A stretch of 64,000 nt of DNA from NCBI RefSeq assembly GCF_008630495.1, contig NZ_VWOJ01000001.1, positions 1,054,001 through 1,118,000 of the forward strand. The letters run 5' to 3'. Made by a program: the position numbers and the translations under genes. This DNA is from Alkalicaulis satelles. GTDB lineage: Bacteria; Pseudomonadota; Alphaproteobacteria; Caulobacterales; Maricaulaceae. Under the pieces are notes generated by a model. It was not told the DNA's origin and did not search any database. It saw only the letters and a list, made by a program, of their open reading frames with translations. The stretch's first letter is position 1. Each line of letters opens with the position of its first letter. Positions 60,501 to 64,000 of this stretch are shown here, in pieces.

Positions 60501-62900
60501 GGGCCGCCACGCAGCGAGCGTGTGGGCGCCGGACAGCGATGCCCGCCAGCTGTCATCCGGTTCACTCAGGGCCGGGTCGTCCACAATGATGACGGGCTCT
60601 CTGCTCATGCCTGTGGCATGGATCAGCCAGGCTTCGCCTGCGGGCACGGTTGCGCTCACCGGCGCCTGCTCCCTGCCGCCACCTTCCGATTGAAGCTCAA
60701 GATTTGCGTTGAGCATCGCGAAAGCGGTTACAGATCCTCCGTCAATGCGGGCGGAGACCTCCCGGTCCTCATCCGCGACCGGAAGGGCGACCCAGTGCGA
60801 GGCACGGCGCCGGGCCAGCGTATCGGTGTGCAGCGCCACCCGCCCGTCATGGGGCAGGGGCTGGGCGAGCGGTGCGCGGTCCGCGACGACCGCCCCGTCC
60901 GGCGCTGACCATGGCGCGCCGATATCCACCGTCAGCGCGTATTCCAGCTCGCTTGGCGTGCGCCCGCGCAGCGCGACATGATAATCACCCGCCGGCAAAA
61001 GGCTGCTCATTTTGATGGACTCGCCGGAGATGAATTCGCTCTGGCCGATTTCCCGCCCCTGGTGGAGGAGACGCACCTGCACCGCGGCGTCGGCGGGCGG
61101 GTCCAGCTGGAGGCTGACCTGGCTCCACCCGTGGGTGGAGAAAGTGAACATGTCGACATCGCCGCTGTGGAAATTGCCCTGCATGCGCTCGCCAAGGGTC
61201 AGCACATTGGCCGTCAGGGCGTCGTCATTGGGTTCCACCTCCCAACCCGGTTCAGGCTGGCCCATCGGGATGGCGCGCAACATGAAGTCGGCGTCCGACC
61301 TCACCTCGATCAGATAACGGCCAGGCAGGAGAGTAAGGCGGTCAAGGCGCATGCCGCCGGACGAGGGGCGTGCGGTGCTGTTGGAGGCGACGGTGCGGCC
61401 AAACTCCGCCTCGCGCACATGGAGGCCGCTCAACGCGTCACCATTGGCCTGGAAGCGCCAGAGCTGCGGCAGGCCGCTGACATGAAGCTCGAACCAGAAG
61501 GCCCGGCGGATATCGGTCTGCGCCCGCACCGGGCGGCGCGGCTCCATGGGCGCGGCCCAGTCGGCAAGATCATTAGGCTGGCGCGCGAAGGTGGCGCCCG
61601 GGGCGGGGCCGGTCTCAAGCGATACGGCGTACGTGACACTGCGCGCCTGCGCCCGCGGCGCGCGCAAGTTCATGGCGTAGTCGCCCGCCTCCAGCTGCAG
61701 CGGACCAAACTCAAAGCGTTCCGAGGTGCTGCGCCGGCAGATGGGCTGGCGCTCGAAGTCCTGAAGGCAGGCGAGTATTTCCTCCCCTGCCGGGTTCTCG
61801 ATCACCAGTGTCTGGCTGCCTTCAGCGTGCCTGTCATCCAGCGCGAAGGCGAAGTAGTCATCATCACGCGAACCGTCGAGAACGCCGGCGAAACCGTCCT
61901 CGGCAAGATTGGTCCAGTTGGCCTGCTCAAGCGTGTCATTGGGCTCGCGCTCCTCGCCCGGCGCGGCCACGCCCAGGGCGGTGAGCGAAACCGCCATCAG
62001 CCCGGCCCGCTCCTCTCTTCCCTGCGCCTGGATCTCCAGCTGGGCGCCAGGTTCCAGCGCCAGATTGCGCCAGTGCTGGCGCAGCGGGCTGGCGGTCACC
62101 CAAGCAGCCAGCCGGGCGCCTTGCGCATCGCTCAACCCGCCCGTCAGGCGCGTCCCCAGACCCCCAATGACAGAGACCTGCCACAGCTGGCCTTCGGCCT
62201 GGTCTTCGGGGATATCCAGCGCAAACACGCCAGCGGTGTCTTCGATCATCACGACTTGCTCGGCGCCGGGTGTGATGATGATGGCCTCGTCTGCATCATG
62301 CGCCAGTGCGTCAGCCGGGGTCAGCGCCGCGCGCCGTCCGCGCCGGAGGTGAACCTCATAAGCGCCGCCATCGCCGGCGGCTGACATCCCGATCAGATAA
62401 TCGCCGGGAGGCAGGAGCAGCTCGCCTTCGCGCACGACAGGCTGTCCACGGCGGGTTTGCAGTGTGAGATGGGTCTGGGAGCCGGAGATCAGCCGGTCGG
62501 CGCCTGAGTCCCCTGAAGGCAGGGCGCTAACCAGCCCGCCTTCCACCGCCGAGGCGACGGCATCGGGGTCGTGATAGGACAGCTCGATAATGTCCAAGCG
62601 GACCAGGCCGGTTGTCTCGGCCGCCAGCTCGATGGACCAGAGGTGATCGGCGTCTTCATCCTCCACCGTCCACATCCAGGCGTCCTGATCGCGTCCGGAG
62701 ACCTCGCCGATGAGCACGGCGTGGCCTGAAAAGCGGCGGGCCTGATCAGGGGTGTTGTTGGGCTCCTGCTCGAACAGGCGCGGGGGCGCTGCGCTGGATG
62801 CGTCATATTCCTCGCCCGCTGCAGGCGCAGACGCCCACAAGCTCAAAGCCATGGCCGGAAAGAAGACCGCTGCAAGTAAAAACCGATGACGTGCGAGCAT
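57525..62900 (-). CDS. Giant secreted protein with PPC-like modules and two VWA domains
   Basis: A 1791-residue exported protein. Signal peptide MLARHRFLLAAVFFPAMALS. At least four PPC-like module starts with the E/QPN-D/N pattern: EQEPNNTPDQA (about 44), EREPNDTLEQA (318), ARQPNDLADWA (440) and EVEPNDDALTA (553), each followed by a D-x-D-x-F-type strand such as DVDMFTF. A discoidin-like middle section follows. Two von Willebrand A domains end the protein, with MIDAS motifs DGSGS (1340-1344) and DASGS (1559-1563); the second also has FTDGEE. A short beta domain (ELEAGRYILQI) closes the chain. It is likely a surface or periplasmic metal-dependent binding protein; partners unknown. Confidence 0.82.
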   Translation of the reverse strand: MLARHRFLLAAVFFPAMALSLWASAPAAGEEYDASSAAPPRLFEQEPNNTPDQARRFSGHAVLIGEVSGRDQDAWMWTVEDEDADHLWSIELAAETTGLVRLDIIELSYHDPDAVASAVEGGLVSALPSGDSGADRLISGSQTHLTLQTRRGQPVVREGELLLPPGDYLIGMSAAGDGGAYEVHLRRGRRAALTPADALAHDADEAIIITPGAEQVVMIEDTAGVFALDIPEDQAEGQLWQVSVIGGLGTRLTGGLSDAQGARLAAWVTASPLRQHWRNLALEPGAQLEIQAQGREERAGLMAVSLTALGVAAPGEEREPNDTLEQANWTNLAEDGFAGVLDGSRDDDYFAFALDDRHAEGSQTLVIENPAGEEILACLQDFERQPICRRSTSERFEFGPLQLEAGDYAMNLRAPRAQARSVTYAVSLETGPAPGATFARQPNDLADWAAPMEPRRPVRAQTDIRRAFWFELHVSGLPQLWRFQANGDALSGLHVREAEFGRTVASNSTARPSSGGMRLDRLTLLPGRYLIEVRSDADFMLRAIPMGQPEPGWEVEPNDDALTANVLTLGERMQGNFHSGDVDMFTFSTHGWSQVSLQLDPPADAAVQVRLLHQGREIGQSEFISGESIKMSSLLPAGDYHVALRGRTPSELEYALTVDIGAPWSAPDGAVVADRAPLAQPLPHDGRVALHTDTLARRRASHWVALPVADEDREVSARIDGGSVTAFAMLNANLELQSEGGGREQAPVSATVPAGEAWLIHATGMSREPVIIVDDPALSEPDDSWRASLSGAHTLAAWRPERQRVTAELEIVNTGDEPALPDLAIAASRADARLAYDLPETPLEAGGSVVIAVDVDMPAWLPAGEPIALWARAGAASAELRLTADPDAEPVGGHYTRIDEDLAGLVNLAWDALGARFTADTAPRERAFHLINNTVGGDTGLRWYGPMGEALPVIELAGGGGDIHALVFDQTSSLSGEQRWRRVRVEASADGRDFQPLMTTELDVGDGQQVFRLDTPVTATHLRVTPLSDWGQTVRAGESASRRSGTGVIMALGMPGEGHTPNLLQPELGGHVVWTDGAQRVGRSLLHGALQRASGSPLHHQREQQRQGRGRDIVAGFHQQRLARLETLEWRTGQSQSANGPQSVPVSVSSTSPLGPWTQKGVIELSGGEGRLVFDEPVMTRYVRFEFEAADRRFTVPEHVAAYEAEGLESRRSILGHWGWYTHDGPEEPEPQPFEGEVDTASSASSPLPLGDGRRGRLEAVGDVRAYTVTVPDGENTLEIALNESVSDRAAVRLTGPEGEIEIVWEHEADHRRGAAIGLAPGEYRIELEEPVRSIFIVWDGSGSLIDHRPAIFRAFAEFADGLIPEQEVANIVPIGFPPLIDGWAEHGVQLSQALAAVDINSPRFSRDNATSDAETGLMVAARRLDGREGERAIILIADAELLTPHRTDLWPMLERVRPRIFSLGMNPGDYGSDTAKLLHERDLIMNWAMAAGGRYSYSASTAALLRNLEAAMHEIRQPTEFLISAETGWTDPPEPGSLAVVSGDEPAVAGSVVHMIFDASGSMLRRMTGGRRIEVARTVARDVIAERIPADVPVALRAFGHTAPGSCETELLVAPAAGNHADVLAAVEGIQAINLARTPLAASLAAVSSDLQNFQGERQLVVMFTDGEETCEGDVEAELERLLETGVDVRMNIVGFHIDQANLRDEFERLADMGGGVYFDTRDGDGLSQALARALAAEFTVRDAAGALVARGRVDEDEIELEAGRYILQIDGREDREIVIEPQTLTVVTP

Positions 62901-63116
62901 GATGATCAGCCCCGTGGAGCGCCGGATTGCGGGAGGCGTCCAGTATCGCTTGAGGGAAAACCAAGGTTAGCCCCGAACGGGTCTGCAAGCGCCCGGCGGA
63001 GAGTGGAATGTGTGTAAGGGCTGGCTGCGCCCTGTCTGGAGGAAGTCCTGGCGTCTTCCGCTCCACCGGCAGCCGCGCCTCATGCCCGCAGCCAAACCTT
63101 CAAGGGAGCTGGAACC

Positions 63117-63737
63117 ATGCCTGTCATCCAACGTGATTTTACCCGCCTGGCGCACCGGACCGTATTCGCCATGATCAGCCTGATGGCCCTGGCGCTGGCG
63201 GCCGTGATGAGCGCGCCCCAGGCGGTGGCGCAAAGAACCGTGGATCTGACGCTTGAGATATCCGAGCGCGATTATCAGCACTTTGCCCGCGCCCATGCCG
63301 AGCGCGGCGCCACAGCGGCGCAGACCGGTGAGTGGTTCGCCCGCCACGCCCGCTTCGGGGGGGCGCAAGCCGGGACCGTGCTGGCCTATATCGTCGATGG
63401 TTCTGGACAGATCGTGGGCCGCGCCGCTCAGGATATCCGCATTGGCCGCGATGGAGGTTATGCCCAGAGTTTTCCGGGCGACCACTTCTTCCCGGGCGAC
63501 CATTTTTTCCCGGGTTCACACTTCTTCCCCGGCGATCACTTCTTCCCCGGCGATCACTTCCTGGGACGCAGCGATACGATTTCAGGCGTGTCTGAAGCCC
63601 AGCGCGCAGCGCGTGCGGCAAGCCGTCATGCCGGGCGTGACGGTCATGCGCTGGTCGTCTTCTTTGTTCCTGCCGGGGAGCGTTTTGATGCGCCCGTCAA
63701 TCCGGGCGCGATCGTCCTCCCGGGACGCTTCCGCTAG
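63117..63737 (+). CDS. Secreted protein with FPGDHF repeats
   Basis: A 206-residue exported protein. Signal peptide ends near AVAQ (residue 39). A conserved-looking N-domain (LTLEISERDYQHFARAHAERG) is followed by five tandem hexapeptides FPGDHF (one is FPGSHF) at residues 119-148, then a Ser/Ala/Arg-rich tail with FFVPAGERF. The His/Asp-rich repeat could bind metals or act as a spacer. ATG at 63117 (GGGAGC upstream). Divergent from the giant VWA protein, with a 216-base gap. Confidence 0.72.
   Translation: MPVIQRDFTRLAHRTVFAMISLMALALAAVMSAPQAVAQRTVDLTLEISERDYQHFARAHAERGATAAQTGEWFARHARFGGAQAGTVLAYIVDGSGQIVGRAAQDIRIGRDGGYAQSFPGDHFFPGDHFFPGSHFFPGDHFFPGDHFLGRSDTISGVSEAQRAARAASRHAGRDGHALVVFFVPAGERFDAPVNPGAIVLPGRFR
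63471..63560 (+). repeat. Five tandem 18-bp repeats coding FPGDHF
   Basis: Units TTTCCGGGCGACCACTTC, TTCCCGGGCGACCATTTT, TTCCCGGGTTCACACTTC, TTCCCCGGCGATCACTTC and TTCCCCGGCGATCACTTC. Units 4 and 5 are identical; the others differ mostly at third codon positions, so the protein repeat is under selection while the DNA has diverged. Confidence 0.9.
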
Positions 63738-63746
63738 GGCCGGTTC

Positions 63747-63776
63747 GCGCCAGCGCAGCCGTATCTGCGCTGGCGC
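63747..63776. terminator. Strong hairpin between convergent genes
   Basis: A perfect 12-base stem GCGCCAGCGCAG/CTGCGCTGGCGC with loop CCGTAT, between the repeat protein and the partial gene at the window edge. No T-tract; probable bidirectional terminator. Confidence 0.6.
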
Positions 63777-63788
63777 TTGCCCGTCCGG

Positions 63789-64000
63789 CTAGCGGGGGAA
63801 GGCGCCCATCGCGCCCATGGACATGCGCTGATAGCCCTGCGGCACCACAAACCAGCGGTCCTCCTGCTCAGCCCGCTCGAACTCGCGGGCCTCAAACACG
63901 GCGCCCTCATCGGGCACAGACACGCGCAGCACGATGTAATCATCGGTCAGGCAGCCCAGGGCTTCGCCGCCAGACGCGTCTTCGGTCTCAAAGCGGTAGA
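63789..64000 (-). CDS. Partial CDS (C-terminal end), unknown function
   Basis: The minus strand reads in frame from the window edge to a TAG at 63789-63791, about 70 residues: a Cys-containing segment GEALGCLTDDYIVLRVSVPD, then EAREFERAEQEDRWFVVPQG and a Met/Gly-rich end. Codon use is normal for the window and no other frame is as good. No family recognised; the 5' part lies outside the window. Confidence 0.55.
   Translation of the reverse strand, partial: YRFETEDASGGEALGCLTDDYIVLRVSVPDEGAVFEAREFERAEQEDRWFVVPQGYQRMSMGAMGAFPR

Noticed and set aside
63471-63560. Tandem repeats considered as a possible CRISPR-like array
   Set aside because: There are no spacers, the units are 18 bp, in frame, and encode a hexapeptide within an exported protein.

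Overview
The window is a GC-rich, densely packed chromosomal segment of an alphaproteobacterium. A Caulobacterales/Maricaulales-type marine or aquatic bacterium is the best guess, from the SPOR-nagZ-scpA-scpB string, the purC/F1-ATPase zeta pair, bactofilins, a complete ccoNOQPGHIS set and a large TonB receptor. This rests on gene content and order, not on a marker-gene tree. I found no rRNA, tRNA, CRISPR array, insertion sequence or prophage.

Layout. 0-9.7 kb: a cbb3 high-affinity cytochrome oxidase operon with its assembly genes (minus strand), flanked by a DUF2189 membrane protein and a SafE-type membrane protein. 9.8-18.4 kb: housekeeping genes (purS, purC, ATPase inhibitor zeta, SPOR protein, nagZ, scpA, scpB), an orphan acyl-CoA carboxylase beta subunit and a MntA/HepT toxin-antitoxin pair. 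18.5-24.9 kb: an envelope glycan module (JmjC-like cupin, GtrB-type glycosyltransferase, GtrA flippase, methyltransferase, ArnT-like transferase) and an ABC1/UbiB kinase. 24.9-27.6 kb: a BLUF-SCHIC photoreceptor resembling AppA, divergent from a BciB-like 8-vinyl reductase of bacteriochlorophyll synthesis, with a TGT-N12-ACA (PpsR/CrtJ-type) site between them. This suggests the organism is, or descends from, an anoxygenic phototroph.

27.7-47.5 kb: a catabolic supercluster of 15 genes in several divergent units. It contains a TonB receptor and an MFS carrier, a carotenoid/lignostilbene-type cleavage oxygenase, a nitronate-monooxygenase-type flavoprotein, a DUF1295 reductase-like protein, two SDRs, a PaaN-type aldehyde dehydrogenase, two acyl-CoA ligases, three thiolases, a PaaI thioesterase and a SnoaL/epoxide-hydrolase-like protein. 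The only regulator is a fused tandem HxlR protein. Seven copies of a 17-nt motif (consensus GGTATGATTATGCAAGT) lie only in the 5' intergenic gaps of this cluster, which points to one regulon. The likely logic is uptake, oxidative C=C cleavage to an aldehyde, oxidation to an acid, CoA activation and thiolytic chain shortening. The substrate is unknown.

48.0-51.2 kb: bactofilin, ParA-like ATPase, bactofilin, then a BaiN-type flavoprotein. 51.6-64 kb: a run of secreted proteins of unknown function. It includes a 785-aa transglutaminase-like protein without the catalytic Cys, a protein made of two internal copies, a 1791-aa protein with PPC-like modules and two VWA domains, and a small protein with five FPGDHF repeats.
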